DNA of 64,000 nt from an uncultured Methylibium sp. (GTDB taxonomy: Bacteria; Pseudomonadota; Gammaproteobacteria; Burkholderiales; Burkholderiaceae_C), in the NCBI RefSeq assembly GCF_902826655.1, contig NZ_CADEFR010000015.1, positions 1-64,000 on the forward strand, in the 5' to 3' direction. Each line of letters starts with the position of its first letter. Positions within the stretch are counted from its first letter, which is position 1. The notes under the pieces are model-generated. The model had not been told where the DNA came from. It saw only the letters and a program-made list of their open reading frames with translations, and searched no databases. The position numbers were made by a program, and so were the translations under genes. Positions 23,560 to 32,792 of this stretch are shown in pieces.

Positions 23560-24546
23560 ATGCGCGCGAGCCGCCTGCTGTCGATCCAGATGCTGCTGCA
23601 GACGCGGGGCCGCCTGAGCGCGCGGGCGCTGGCCGAGGCGCTGGAGGTGTCGATCCGCACGCTGTACCGCGACGTCGACGAGCTCAGCGCCGCGGGCGTG
23701 CCGATCTACGCCGAGCGCGGCCGCAGCGGCGGCTTCGAGCTGCTGCCGGGCTGGAAGACGACGCTGACGGGGCTGACGCCGTCGGAGGCACAGGCGGTGT
23801 TCCTGAGCGGACTGGCCGGGCCGGCCGCCGAGCTGGGCCTGGCCGCAGACGTCGAGCGCGCGCAGCTCAAGCTGCTGGCCGCACTGCCGGCGCCCTGGCG
23901 CGACGGGGCGCGCCGCACCAGCTCGCGCCTCTACCTCGACCCGGTCGACTGGTACCGCGAGGCCGACGACCTGCCGCAGCTGCAGCGCGTCGCCTCGGCC
24001 GTGTGGGACGAGCGCCAGCTCGCGATCCGCTACGAGAGCTGGCAGCAGACGACACGGCGCACCGTGCATCCGCTGGGCCTGGTGCTGAAGGCCGGCGCCT
24101 GGTACCTGGTGGCGATGGCGGTGCCGGATCAGAAGCCGCGGACCTACCGCGTGTCGAACATCCTCGAGGCCGACGTGCTGGAGGCGGCCGTTCGTCGCCC
24201 GCCGCGCTTCGACCTCGCCGCACACTGGCGCGCGTCGGTGCAGCGCTTCGAAGCCGAGCTGCACCGGGGCGAGGCCCGCGTGCTGGCGACGCCGCTCGGC
24301 CTGAAGTCGCTGGGGCACCTGAGCAGCGCCGTCGCCCGCGCCGCGCGCGCGGCTGCGCCGAGTCGCCGTGCCGACGGCCGCCACCTGCTGACCATTCCCA
24401 TCGAGTCGATCGAGCACGCCACCGGCCAGCTGCTGCGGCTGGCGCCCGACGTCGAGGTCATGGGGCCGGTGGCGCTGCGGCGGTCGATGGTGGAGCGCAT
24501 TCGCCAGCTGGCCGTGCTGTACGGCACCGCGCGTGTCGCCGACTGA
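23560..24546 (+). CDS. YafY-type HTH-WYL transcriptional regulator
   Basis: A 328-residue regulator. Residues 1-65 form an HTH_11 domain (MRASRLLSIQMLLQTRG, ALEVSIRTLYRDVDELSAAGVP, then the YAERGRSGGFEL wing). The WYL domain spans about 135-215 and shows HPLGLVLKAGAWYLVAMA; a WCX-like C-terminus follows. WYL domains sense small molecules or nucleotides. The start at 23560 was chosen because homologues begin MRAxRLLxI. It is divergent from the LysE exporter, with 66 bp between starts, and could regulate it. Confidence 0.88.
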   Translation: MRASRLLSIQMLLQTRGRLSARALAEALEVSIRTLYRDVDELSAAGVPIYAERGRSGGFELLPGWKTTLTGLTPSEAQAVFLSGLAGPAAELGLAADVERAQLKLLAALPAPWRDGARRTSSRLYLDPVDWYREADDLPQLQRVASAVWDERQLAIRYESWQQTTRRTVHPLGLVLKAGAWYLVAMAVPDQKPRTYRVSNILEADVLEAAVRRPPRFDLAAHWRASVQRFEAELHRGEARVLATPLGLKSLGHLSSAVARAARAAAPSRRADGRHLLTIPIESIEHATGQLLRLAPDVEVMGPVALRRSMVERIRQLAVLYGTARVAD

Positions 24547-24594
24547 GGCATCGCGTCCTGGTGACGCAGGAGCGCGCCGTCGCGACAAGGAGCA

Positions 24595-24624
24595 AGGGCC
24601 TGATCCCTCGCGGAATCAGGCCCT
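24595..24624 (-). terminator. Hairpin downstream of tRNA-Arg
   Basis: Perfect 10-bp arms AGGGCCTGAT (24595-24604) and ATCAGGCCCT (24615-24624), located 10 nt past the tRNA 3' end on its strand. It is followed on that strand by TTGCTCCTT, a weak U tract. The likely role is tRNA transcript termination. Confidence 0.65.
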
Positions 24625-24634
24625 CATGACGATT

Positions 24635-24711
24635 TGGTGCGGCTGGCAGGATTCGAACCCACGACCCCTTGGTTCGTAGCCAAGTACTCTATCCAACTGA
24701 GCTACAGCCGC
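24635..24711 (-). tRNA. tRNA-Arg (anticodon ACG), CCA encoded
   Basis: A full cloverleaf on the minus strand. The acceptor stem pairs GCGGCTG with CAGCCGC and is followed by A and CCA. The D arm is GCTCAGTTGGATAGAG, the anticodon stem CTTGG/CCAAG holds loop CTACGAA with anticodon ACG, and the T loop is TTCGAAT. ACG is read as ICG after deamination, covering CGU, CGC and CGA. No integrase or flanking repeat marks an insertion here. Confidence 0.97.
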
Positions 24712-24723
24712 ATCAAGCCTCGC

Positions 24724-24729
24724 AGTTTA
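24724..24729 (-). promoter_or_regulatory. Extended -10 of tRNA-Arg
   Basis: TGATAAACT on the minus strand contains TG-n-TAAACT and ends 12 nt before the mature tRNA 5' end. Confidence 0.45.
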
Positions 24730-24757
24730 TCACGGCGGTCCGGCCCACCGGCCGGGC

Positions 24758-26005
24758 TCAGGCCAGCAAGGCGGCAGCCCGGTAGCAGCGCGCCGACCGG
24801 CTCTCGTCGCGATCGCGGTCGGCCATCGCGGCGAGACGCAACCACGCATCGCGGCGGGCGTCGGTCTGCAAGGCCTCGTCCTGCGCGGCCTGTTCCAGCA
24901 GCTGCTGCGCCTTGCCCCAGAGTTCGCGCGCCGCCAGCGCGCAACCGACGGCATAAGCCATCGCGGCCTCGCGCGGCCCCTGCTGCAAGGCCGACTCCAG
25001 GCGCGGCAACCACTCGGGGCCGATGCCGTGCGAGGCCTGCGCCAGGGCGAGAGCCAGCACGTCGCGTTCCTCGCGCGGCAGGCTCGCGACACGCTCCCAC
25101 GACGGACGCAGCCAGAGGCGCGCCTCCTCCGGCGCGTTCAGCGCCACCAGACGACGCGCCGCATGCGAGACCACGACCACGTCGCGCCGATCGGCGGCGT
25201 CGAACTCGCGCCAGACGCCCTGCACCTGCTCGGCATCGCGTGCGGCATCGAGCGCTTCGACCGCCAGGGCCCGCATCAGTCCCTGCGCCGCCGCCGGCGA
25301 AAAGCCCTGGTGCTTGGCCAGCAGGCGCGCCGTGCGCAGGGCCTCGAGCGGCTGACGGGCCAGCCTGGCCGCCTGCAGCTTGAGCCGCAAGGCCTGGGTG
25401 CGACGCGCGACCCCGGGCGGCAGTTCGGCCAGCAGTTCGAGCGTGCGAGCGGCATCTCGATCCTCCAGTGCCCACTCCGCAGCCAGCAGGCGTGCACCCT
25501 CCTCGGCCGGCCGCGCGCCGAGACTGCGGCGCGCCAGGTCGAAGGCGCGTTGCAGCTGTTCGTCGCGTCGCGTACGGTCCTGCAGGCGGTGCAGGCTGCC
25601 GGCCGCCAGCAGGTGGCCCAGCACGGTGAACTCACCGTCCTGCCGCAGCTCGGGCGTGTCGGCCTGGATCGCCACCGCGCGCTGCGCCGCCTTCTGCGCC
25701 CGCGCGTAGCGGCCACCGAAGTACTGCGCCAGGGCCTCGCGCAGGGCCGACTGCGCGATCCGGTCGCGCCGCGACACGCGCCACTCGCGCGCACGTTGCG
25801 GCAGGTCGATCAGCCCGCCGACGACCTGGATCAGCGCATTGAGCACCAGGCACAGCACGACCACGCCCACCATGAAGAGGTTGAACGACAGGTCGACGCG
25901 CCACGGTGCCCAGTACAAGGTGACGAGGTTCTCGTTGCTGCCCAGCAGGGTGGCCGCGACCGCGGCCACGATGGCCAGCAGCAGCAGCCAGACGACGCTG
26001 CGCAT
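24758..26005 (-). CDS. hemY: HemY-like membrane TPR protein
   Basis: A 415-residue inner-membrane protein of the proteobacterial HemY type (not protoporphyrinogen oxidase). It has two N-terminal helices, about 4-21 and 40-66, with the HemY hallmark of a GSNENLVTLYWAPWRVDLSFNL-like loop between them. A cytoplasmic or periplasmic TPR-rich remainder follows (AQYFGGRYARAQKAAQRAVAI and repeats). It is the last gene of hemC-hemD-hemX-hemY, 9 nt after hemX. It is thought to assist late haem synthesis or membrane assembly; the exact role is not known. Confidence 0.93.
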   Translation of the reverse strand: MRSVVWLLLLAIVAAVAATLLGSNENLVTLYWAPWRVDLSFNLFMVGVVVLCLVLNALIQVVGGLIDLPQRAREWRVSRRDRIAQSALREALAQYFGGRYARAQKAAQRAVAIQADTPELRQDGEFTVLGHLLAAGSLHRLQDRTRRDEQLQRAFDLARRSLGARPAEEGARLLAAEWALEDRDAARTLELLAELPPGVARRTQALRLKLQAARLARQPLEALRTARLLAKHQGFSPAAAQGLMRALAVEALDAARDAEQVQGVWREFDAADRRDVVVVSHAARRLVALNAPEEARLWLRPSWERVASLPREERDVLALALAQASHGIGPEWLPRLESALQQGPREAAMAYAVGCALAARELWGKAQQLLEQAAQDEALQTDARRDAWLRLAAMADRDRDESRSARCYRAAALLA

Positions 26006-26014
26006 CGCCGCGCC

Positions 26015-27187
26015 TCAGCGGCCCGCCGCCGCCAGCGCGGCCAGCGTGTCGTCGGGACGCGGCACACCGGCCTGGCGCGCCTGCATCGCGACGCTGCGCA
26101 CGGTCTCGGCCAGCGTCAGCGTGCGGCGCGCGCCGCGGTCGAAGTAGCTGTCGATCGCGCCCTGGGCCGTGCGCAGGTCGCTCTGGGCGGTATCGAACTG
26201 GCGACTCAGCAATGCGAGGCGGGCGTTCAGCAGCTTGAGCTTGAGGTTCTCGCGCAGGAAGAAGCGTTGCTCGGGTGCCAGCAGCATGGCCTCGGGCTGG
26301 TCGACGCGGGTCACGCGCAGCAGGCCGCGGGCCTCGCTCCAGAAGCCGCGCAGCCACTCGCCACCGGCCGCGGGCAACCAGGCCAGTGCGTCGGCGGCAG
26401 GCGTCGCCGGGTCGGCCGCGGTCGATGCCGCGGCGGCGGGCGACACAGACGCCGCCGATGCCGCCGGCGTCCCGGCGCGTGACGGTGCGGGCCGTGCCGG
26501 CTTCGCATCCGGCGAGGGACGGGGGATCTCGACCGCCAGCAACGGCGCCTCGTCGACGAGGCGCGCCGCTTCGTCCAGCTTGCCGGCCAGCGTCGCGATG
26601 TCGGCCACGCTGACGGCCTTGACGCGATCGAGGTCCCGCGCGATGGCGCGCCGCACGACCTCGAGCCGGGGCTGGTTGACGCGCGCCAGGCGCTCATCGG
26701 CGGCCTTCAGGGCCACCACCAGCGGCGTCGCGCTGCCCGTCACCGCGGTCTGCTGCATCGCCACGCGCACGCCGGCGTCGATCTCGACCAGCAGGCTCTC
26801 GTCGCGCGAGCGCGACAAGGACTGGATCAGTTCCTCGAGCTGCGTGCGCTGCACCGAGAGCTCGGCCACACGACTTTCCAGCAAGGCGGTCTTGGCCACG
26901 GCGTCGCGCGACAGTTCCTGCGACTGGCGCGCCAGCAGCTGCGCTTCGTTCGACTGGTCGCTGCTGGCCTGCTGGCGGCGGACCAGTTCCTCCTCGAGCG
27001 CCTGCACGCGCTGCTGGCTGGTCCACGCCACGGCCAGCGCGGCCGCACCGACCAGCACCGCGAGCCCGGCGGCCAGGGTCTGCACGCGCCCCGCACGAGC
27101 CGGCGTGGCGGGCGGAGGCGACGCCGGTGCCCCGGGGACCGCGAGGGAAGACGGTTCTTCGGCAGCAGTCGTTTGGGGCTCGCTCAC
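26015..27187 (-). CDS. hemX: HemX-like membrane protein
   Basis: A 390-residue protein with a Pro/Ala-rich cytoplasmic start and one membrane helix at about 37-55 (LAAGLAVLVGAAALAVAW). A long coiled coil follows (about 58-125, QALEEELVRRQQ onward), then the HemX C-terminal domain with EQRFFLRENLKLKLLNARLALLSRQFD and AQSDLRTAQGAIDSYFD. An Ala/Pro/Ser-rich linker of about 40 residues lies between. It is not a methyltransferase despite the common name. GTG at 27187 is the start; a TAGAAT box overlapping the hemD stop lies 10 nt before it. Confidence 0.92.
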   Translation of the reverse strand: MSEPQTTAAEEPSSLAVPGAPASPPPATPARAGRVQTLAAGLAVLVGAAALAVAWTSQQRVQALEEELVRRQQASSDQSNEAQLLARQSQELSRDAVAKTALLESRVAELSVQRTQLEELIQSLSRSRDESLLVEIDAGVRVAMQQTAVTGSATPLVVALKAADERLARVNQPRLEVVRRAIARDLDRVKAVSVADIATLAGKLDEAARLVDEAPLLAVEIPRPSPDAKPARPAPSRAGTPAASAASVSPAAAASTAADPATPAADALAWLPAAGGEWLRGFWSEARGLLRVTRVDQPEAMLLAPEQRFFLRENLKLKLLNARLALLSRQFDTAQSDLRTAQGAIDSYFDRGARRTLTLAETVRSVAMQARQAGVPRPDDTLAALAAAGR

Positions 27188-27197
27188 GGTGCGATCG

Positions 27198-27203
27198 ATT
27201 CTA
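27198..27203 (-). promoter_or_regulatory. -10-like TAGAAT overlapping the hemD stop, in front of hemX
   Basis: The hemD stop TAG forms the first three bases of TAGAAT, 10 nt before the hemX GTG. It may be an internal operon promoter giving a near-leaderless hemX mRNA. Confidence 0.35.
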
Positions 27204-27995
27204 TCGACGGGGGTGCAGCGACCGCAGGGCCTCGGCCACGGCCGCGAGCGAGGGCGGCGTGTCGACCACGTGACCGAAGCCCGCGGTCCGCGCCCGCGCC
27301 GCGATGCGCGGATGCGTGGCCACGGCCTGCGCCGCCGACCAGGGTTGCGGCGTGGCAGGCACCAGCGCCTCGAGCTGGTCGATCGCTTCGGAACTGCTGA
27401 ACAGCCAGGCATGCGCCGCCGGCGCGTCGAGCGCCTGCCGGAGCAGCGCGCGCTGGCCGGCATCGAGCTGCGGCGCCGCGCGGCGGTAGGCCGCGAGCGT
27501 GTCGACCGACACGCCCGATTCGCGCAGCCGCTGTACCAGCCATTCGCGGCCGCTGCCTTGCGCTTCGGTGCCGGCGCCGCCGCGCACGATCAGGGCCGAA
27601 CCGCCGCCCCACGAGCATCGCGGCCCGAGCACGGCCCACAGGGATTCAGAGTCGAACTGCGGCGCATCGGCCGCGGGCTCGACGATGCAGTCGGCCGGCA
27701 CGCCCGCCACCCGCAGCGCCGCGCCGGTGCCAGGTCCGGGCGACGCAGCCAGCGTGCCTGCGGGCCAGGCCGCGCCCGGCGGCCGCAGCGCAAACAGCCC
27801 GTCGACCGCATTCGGACTGACGAAGACCACCAGGTGCCGCTGCGCCAGCGCCTGCCATGCGGCGACCAGCGGCGCGGGGTCGGCCGGCGGCGCGATCGCG
27901 ATCAGCGGCAGCGCGGCCGCGTCGATGCCCCGCTCCTGCAGCTGGCGCACCCAGTCCCTGGCCTGTGCCGCAGGCCGCGTCACCAGCACGCGCAT
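27201..27995 (-). CDS. hemD: Uroporphyrinogen-III synthase
   Basis: A 264-residue enzyme that closes and inverts ring D of hydroxymethylbilane to give uroporphyrinogen III. The N-terminal MRVLVTRPAAQARDWVRQL, the VVFVSPNAVDGLF block, the SALIVRGGAGTE strand and the LFSSSEAIDQL block are all typical of this poorly conserved family. Its position directly after hemC (11-nt gap) supports the call. The stop overlaps a -10-like box for hemX. Confidence 0.95.
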   Translation of the reverse strand: MRVLVTRPAAQARDWVRQLQERGIDAAALPLIAIAPPADPAPLVAAWQALAQRHLVVFVSPNAVDGLFALRPPGAAWPAGTLAASPGPGTGAALRVAGVPADCIVEPAADAPQFDSESLWAVLGPRCSWGGGSALIVRGGAGTEAQGSGREWLVQRLRESGVSVDTLAAYRRAAPQLDAGQRALLRQALDAPAAHAWLFSSSEAIDQLEALVPATPQPWSAAQAVATHPRIAARARTAGFGHVVDTPPSLAAVAEALRSLHPRR

Positions 27996-28006
27996 GGAAG
28001 CCGGCC

Positions 28007-28960
28007 TCAGAGCGCGGCCAGCAAGGCCGCACCGCCCTGCTCGCGCAGGCGGTCGGACACGCGGCGTCCCAGCGCCTCGGCGGCGTCGGTGTCGGCCACG
28101 AGGGCGCTGCTCTGCACCCGCACCAGCGCGATCGGCTGGCCTTCGCCGCTGCCCAGCGCTGCGTCGAGCAGCAGGCTGCCGTCGGCCTGCCAGCGCGCGT
28201 GCGCAGCCAGCGGCATGCTGCAGCTGCCGCCCAGGGCTCGCGAGACGGCGCGTTCGGCATGCACGGCCAGCCAGGACGGTGAGTGCGTCAGTGCCTGCAG
28301 CACCTGCCACAGCGGCGCGTGGCGATCGCGCGCATCGGCCCGCACCTCGATGCCGAGCGCGCCCTGGCCGGCAGCCGGCAGCATCGTGTCCGGCTCGAAG
28401 ACGCTGCGGATGCGCTCGGCCAGCCCCAGGCGCTTGAGGCCCGCGGCCGCCAGCACGATGGCGTCGTACTGGCCCTCGTCGAGCTTGCGCAGCCGCGTGT
28501 CGAGGTTGCCGCGCAGCGGTTCGATCCTCAGGTCGGGCCGCTGCGCGCGCAGCTGGCTCAGGCGACGCAGGCTGGAGGTGCCGACCACGCTGCCGGACGG
28601 CAGGGCCTCGAGGTTCGCGTAGCGCGGCGAGACCCAGGCATCGCGCGGATCCTCGCGCTCCAGCACCGCGGCGAGGACGAAACCCTCGGGCAGGTCCATC
28701 GGCACGTCTTTGAGGGAGTGCACGGCGAGATGGGCGTCACCGGACTCGAGCGCCGTCTCCAGTTCCTTGACGAACAGGCCCTTGCCGCCGACCTTGGACA
28801 GCGTGCGGTCGAGGATCTGGTCGCCGCGGGTCGTCATGCCGAGCAGGTCGACCGGCAACGCCAGCCGCTCGCCGAGCAGCGCACGCACGTGTTCGGCCTG
28901 CCACAGCGCCAGCCGGCTCTCGCGGGTGGCAATGATCCAGCGGTCGGCTCGCGTCTCCAT
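28007..28960 (-). CDS. hemC: Hydroxymethylbilane synthase (porphobilinogen deaminase)
   Basis: A 317-residue enzyme polymerising four porphobilinogens. The motifs [56 protein letters not shown] and [14 protein letters not shown] are all present. C247 in [13 protein letters not shown] is the residue that carries the dipyrromethane cofactor. It is the first gene of the haem operon, divergent from ppc. There is no Shine-Dalgarno; the -10-like TAGCAT ends 6 nt before the ATG, so translation may be leaderless. Confidence 0.97.
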   Translation of the reverse strand: METRADRWIIATRESRLALWQAEHVRALLGERLALPVDLLGMTTRGDQILDRTLSKVGGKGLFVKELETALESGDAHLAVHSLKDVPMDLPEGFVLAAVLEREDPRDAWVSPRYANLEALPSGSVVGTSSLRRLSQLRAQRPDLRIEPLRGNLDTRLRKLDEGQYDAIVLAAAGLKRLGLAERIRSVFEPDTMLPAAGQGALGIEVRADARDRHAPLWQVLQALTHSPSWLAVHAERAVSRALGGSCSMPLAAHARWQADGSLLLDAALGSGEGQPIALVRVQSSALVADTDAAEALGRRVSDRLREQGGAALLAAL

Positions 28961-28966
28961 GCGGGC

Positions 28967-29024
28967 ATGCTAGCAGCGCGAAGGCACGCCATGGACCCGC
29001 GCCTGGCACGGCCGCTGCTAGCAT
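28967..29024. promoter_or_regulatory. Symmetric divergent hemC/ppc promoter with a perfect 12-bp inverted repeat
   Basis: Arms ATGCTAGCAGCG (28967-28978) and CGCTGCTAGCAT (29013-29024) are exact inverted repeats, 46 bp between centres. Each arm carries the extended -10-like TGCTAGCAT facing outward, toward hemC and ppc respectively. Confidence 0.55.
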
Positions 29025-29049
29025 CGTTTGCACTCCCGACCGACCTCCG

Positions 29050-31863
29050 ATGCCGCGCACCGCACTGCCCCGCCCGACCCCGTCCCGAGAGAAGGACCGC
29101 CCGCTGGTCGAGGACATCCGCCTGCTGGGTCGCATCCTCGGCGACGTGATCCGCGAGCAGGAAGGCGAAAGCGCCTTCGAGCTGATCGAGCGCATCCGCC
29201 GCCTCGCGGTGGCCTACCGCATCAAGCGCGACGCGCCGGCCGGCCGGGCGCTGGACCGGCTGCTGAAGAACCTGTCGGTCGAGCAGGCGGTGTCGGTGGT
29301 GCGTGCCTTCAGCTACTTCTCGCACCTGGCCAACCTGGCCGAGGACCGGCACCACGTGCGGCGGCGCGAGCACCACGAGAAGCTCGGCCACGTGCAGCAG
29401 GGCTCGCTGGCGATGAGCTTCGAGCGCCTGGCCCGGCGCGGCGTGCGTGCCGCCGACATCGCCGACACGCTGGGCCGCGCCTACCTGTCGCCGGTGCTGA
29501 CCGCGCACCCGACCGAAGTCCAGCGCAAGAGCATCCTCGACGCCGAGCGGGCCGTGGCGCTGCTGATCGCCGAGCGCGACGCGCTGGCCACCGACCGCGA
29601 GCGGCGCGCCAACGAGCAGCTGCTGCGCGCCCGCGTCACGCAGCTCTGGCAGACGCGGCTGCTGCGCACCTCCAAGCTCAGCGTCGCCAACGAGATCGAC
29701 AACGCGCTGTCCTACTACCAGAGCACCTTCCTGCGCGAGATCCCCAAGCTCTACGCCGAGCTCGAGGCGCAGCTGCCGGGCTTCGAGATCGCGCCCTTCT
29801 TCCGCATGGGCAACTGGATCGGCGGCGACCGCGACGGCAACCCGAACGTCACCGCCGAGACGCTGAAGCTCGCGCTGGCGCGCCACTGCGAGACCGCGCT
29901 GCGCTTCTACCTGACCGAGGTGCACGAACTGGGCGCGGAGCTGTCGATGTCGGCGCTGCTCGTCGAGGTCACGCCCGAGCTGCGCGCACTGGCCGAGCGT
30001 TCGGGCGACCTCAACGAGCACCGCCTCGACGAGCCCTACCGGCGCGCGCTGATCGGCGTCTACGCGCGGCTGGCCGGCACGCTGCAGGCGCTGACCGGCA
30101 CCGAGGCCTTGCGCCACGCGGTCGCGCCGCAGGCGCCATACGCCGACGCCGCGGCGCTGCTGGCCGACCTGCGCACGGTGGCGGCATCGCTGGCCTCGCA
30201 CCACGGTGCGGCGCTGGCGGCGACCCGGCTGACGCCGCTGATCCGCGCCGTGCAGGTCTTCGGCTTCTCGCTCGCCACCATCGACCTGCGCCAGAGCTCC
30301 GACCAGCACGAGGCCGTGCTCGCCGAACTGCTGGCCGCGGCCCGTATCGAGGCCGACTACGCCGGCCTGCCCGAGGAAGCGAAGATCGCGCTGCTGCTGG
30401 GCCTGCTGAACGACGCCCGCGACCTGCAGGTGCGCGGCGCCGCCTACAGCGCGCGCACGCGCGGCGAGCTGGCGATCCTGGAAGCCGCGCGCGAGGGTCG
30501 CCTGCGTTTCGGCACGCAGGCGATCCGCCACTGCATCATCAGCCACACCGAGACGGTGTCCGACCTGCTCGAGGTGCTGCTGCTGCAGAAGGAGTGCGGC
30601 CTGCTGCATGGCACGCTCGACGGCCAGGGCGAGCTGGCGGCGCGCGCCGACCTGATCGTCGTGCCGCTGTTCGAGACCATCGCCGACCTGCGCCACGCGG
30701 CCGGCATCATGCGCGACTACTACGCGCTGCCCGGGATCCTGCCGATGGTGCTGCGCGGCGGGGCCGACCAGTACGGCGAGCAGGACGTCATGCTCGGCTA
30801 CTCGGACAGCAACAAGGACGGCGGCTTCTTCACCAGCAACTGGGAGCTGTACCGCGCCGAGACGGCGCTGGTCGAACTGTTCGCGCCGCTGGAGCGCACG
30901 CACGGCCTGCGGCTGCGGCTGTTCCATGGCCGCGGCGGTACGGTCGGGCGCGGCGGCGGCCCCAGCTACGAGGCCATCCTCGCGCAGCCGCCCGGCACGG
31001 TGAACGGCCAGTTGCGGCTCACCGAGCAGGGCGAGGTGATCGCGTCGAAGTACGCCAACCCCGAGATCGGCCGGCGCAACCTCGAGACCCTGGTCGCCGC
31101 CACGCTCGAGGCCACGCTGCTGCCGCCGCGCCGCCACGCCTCGAAGGCCTTCCTCGAGGCGGCCGAGGCGCTGTCGGTCTTCAGCATGGCGGCCTACCGC
31201 GCACTGGTCTACGACACCGCCGGCTTCGCCGACTACTTCTTCGCCGCGACGCCGATCCGCGAGATCGCCGAGCTGAACATCGGCTCGCGCCCCGCCTCGC
31301 GCAAGGCCACCCGCGCGATCGAGGACCTGCGCGCCATCCCCTGGGGCTTCAGCTGGGGCCAGTGCCGCGCCGCGCTGCCGGGCTGGTACGGCTTCGGGTC
31401 GGCGGTCGAGCGCTTCCTGGAGGGCGACGCGAAGGTCCGCGAGGCGCGGCTCGCCCTGCTGCGTCGCATGCAGGCCACCTGGCCCTTCTTCGACACGCTG
31501 CTGTCCAACATGGACATGGTGCTGGCCAAGAGCGACCTGGCGGTGGCCTCACGCTACGTCGAGCTGGTGCCGGACAAGCGCGTGGCGCGCAAGGTCTTCG
31601 CGGCGATCCGCGCCGAGTGGGAGCGCACCCAGCAGGCACTGACGCTGATCACCGGGCGCGCGCATCGGCTGGCCGTCAACCCGTCGCTGGCGCGGTCGAT
31701 CGAACACCGCCTGCCCTACATCGACCCGCTGAACCACCTGCAGGTCGAGCTGATGCGCCGCTACCGCGCGCAGCAGGGCGGCGGTGAAGCCCATGCGCGC
31801 GTGCAGCGCGGCATCCACATGTCGATCAACGGGGTGGCAGCGGGGCTGCGCAACTCGGGCTGA
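29050..31863 (+). CDS. ppc: Phosphoenolpyruvate carboxylase
   Basis: A 937-residue anaplerotic enzyme converting PEP and bicarbonate to oxaloacetate. The sequence has [16 protein letters not shown], the catalytic [14 protein letters not shown] with its histidine, [45 protein letters not shown] (second catalytic His) and [16 protein letters not shown]. The C-terminus [12 protein letters not shown] is the usual one. Length is slightly above the E. coli enzyme (883). It is transcribed away from hemC; the extended -10 TGCTAGCAT ends 25 nt before the ATG. Confidence 0.97.
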   Translation: MPRTALPRPTPSREKDRPLVEDIRLLGRILGDVIREQEGESAFELIERIRRLAVAYRIKRDAPAGRALDRLLKNLSVEQAVSVVRAFSYFSHLANLAEDRHHVRRREHHEKLGHVQQGSLAMSFERLARRGVRAADIADTLGRAYLSPVLTAHPTEVQRKSILDAERAVALLIAERDALATDRERRANEQLLRARVTQLWQTRLLRTSKLSVANEIDNALSYYQSTFLREIPKLYAELEAQLPGFEIAPFFRMGNWIGGDRDGNPNVTAETLKLALARHCETALRFYLTEVHELGAELSMSALLVEVTPELRALAERSGDLNEHRLDEPYRRALIGVYARLAGTLQALTGTEALRHAVAPQAPYADAAALLADLRTVAASLASHHGAALAATRLTPLIRAVQVFGFSLATIDLRQSSDQHEAVLAELLAAARIEADYAGLPEEAKIALLLGLLNDARDLQVRGAAYSARTRGELAILEAAREGRLRFGTQAIRHCIISHTETVSDLLEVLLLQKECGLLHGTLDGQGELAARADLIVVPLFETIADLRHAAGIMRDYYALPGILPMVLRGGADQYGEQDVMLGYSDSNKDGGFFTSNWELYRAETALVELFAPLERTHGLRLRLFHGRGGTVGRGGGPSYEAILAQPPGTVNGQLRLTEQGEVIASKYANPEIGRRNLETLVAATLEATLLPPRRHASKAFLEAAEALSVFSMAAYRALVYDTAGFADYFFAATPIREIAELNIGSRPASRKATRAIEDLRAIPWGFSWGQCRAALPGWYGFGSAVERFLEGDAKVREARLALLRRMQATWPFFDTLLSNMDMVLAKSDLAVASRYVELVPDKRVARKVFAAIRAEWERTQQALTLITGRAHRLAVNPSLARSIEHRLPYIDPLNHLQVELMRRYRAQQGGGEAHARVQRGIHMSINGVAAGLRNSG

Positions 31864-31875
31864 GCGCGGCGGCGT

Positions 31876-32718
31876 TCAGCGCGCGGAGTCGTGGCTCGGG
31901 CCACGCTCGTGCCCATGCTCGTGCTCATGCTCGTGGCCATGCCCCAGCAGCGACAGCAGCGCCGTCGCGGCCAGACCCACGGCCAGCCAGGCCAGCTGCG
32001 TGATGGTCTCGCGCCAGGCCAGCCGCCGCTGCAGCTGCGGGATCAGATCGGCCACCGCGACGTAGATGAAGCTGCTGGACGCGACGACCAGCAGGTAGGG
32101 CAGGAAGACCTCGAAGGGCTGGATCACGAAGTAGCCGAGCACGCCGCCGGCCACCGCGGCCAGCCCCGACAGCGCGTTGTAGGCCAGCGCCCGCGCCCGC
32201 GAGAAGCCGGCGTTGAGCAGCACGATGTAGTCGCCGACCTCCTGCGGGATCTCGTGCGCGATCACCGCCACCGCGGTGGCGACGCCGAGCCGCGCATCGA
32301 CCAGGAAGGCGGTCGCGATCAGCACGCCGTCGCAGAAGTTGTGGATGCTGTCGCCCATCAGCACGCTCCAGCCGCCGCGGCCGGCCTGCTCGGCGTCGAA
32401 GCCGTGGTGGTGGTGGTGGTGCTCGTCGTCGCCTTCGTGGTGGTGGCTGTGGCGGTAGAGCTCGACCTTCTCGAGCAGGAAGAAGAACAGCAGACCGCCC
32501 AGCAGCGTGGCGAACAGGGCCTGGGCCGGGGCACCGGTCTCGAAGGCCTCGGGCAGCAGCTTCAGCAGCGCCGTGCCCAGCAGCACGCCGGCCGACAGGC
32601 TGACCAGGTGACGCACGATCAGCTTGAGCACGACCAGCGTCAGCCCCGCGGCGATCACGACCGACAGCACGCCGCCGGCCACGGTGGCCAGCACGATCCA
32701 GAACAGGGTCCACGTCAT
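31876..32718 (-). CDS. ZIP-family metal transporter with His-rich loop
   Basis: A 280-residue membrane protein with eight predicted helices. The metal-site motifs of ZIP transporters are present: DSIHNFCDGVLIA (helix 4) and AHEIPQEVGDY (helix 5). A variable loop before helix 4 is strongly His-rich (HSHHHEGDDEHHHHHHG, about 90-106). The C-terminus has a second tract, GHGHEHEHEHGHER. These tracts suggest zinc sensing or buffering. It imports or exchanges divalent metal, probably zinc; the direction is not shown. It is convergent with ppc, 12 nt apart. Confidence 0.92.
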   Translation of the reverse strand: MTWTLFWIVLATVAGGVLSVVIAAGLTLVVLKLIVRHLVSLSAGVLLGTALLKLLPEAFETGAPAQALFATLLGGLLFFFLLEKVELYRHSHHHEGDDEHHHHHHGFDAEQAGRGGWSVLMGDSIHNFCDGVLIATAFLVDARLGVATAVAVIAHEIPQEVGDYIVLLNAGFSRARALAYNALSGLAAVAGGVLGYFVIQPFEVFLPYLLVVASSSFIYVAVADLIPQLQRRLAWRETITQLAWLAVGLAATALLSLLGHGHEHEHEHGHERGPSHDSAR

Positions 32719-32740
32719 GTCGTCGTCTCGGTGCTCGTCA

Positions 32741-32768
32741 AGAAAAACCGCGCCCCTCGGGGCGCGGT
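32741..32768 (-). terminator. Rho-independent terminator of the dienelactone-hydrolase gene
   Basis: A 10-bp stem (ACCGCGCCCC / GGGGCGCGGT, 32747-32768) is followed on the minus strand by TTTTTCT. It is positioned 24 nt after the stop at 32793. Confidence 0.9.
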
Positions 32769-32792
32769 CGGCTCACCGGCAGGCGGTGTCGC

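Noticed and set aside
24595..24760. Possible integration site at the tRNA-Arg 3' end
   Set aside because: No integrase, no repeated tRNA 3' fragment and no compositional shift on either side.
32403..32421. Run of GTG triplets, possible microsatellite
   Set aside because: It encodes the His tract of the ZIP transporter on the minus strand and stays in frame.
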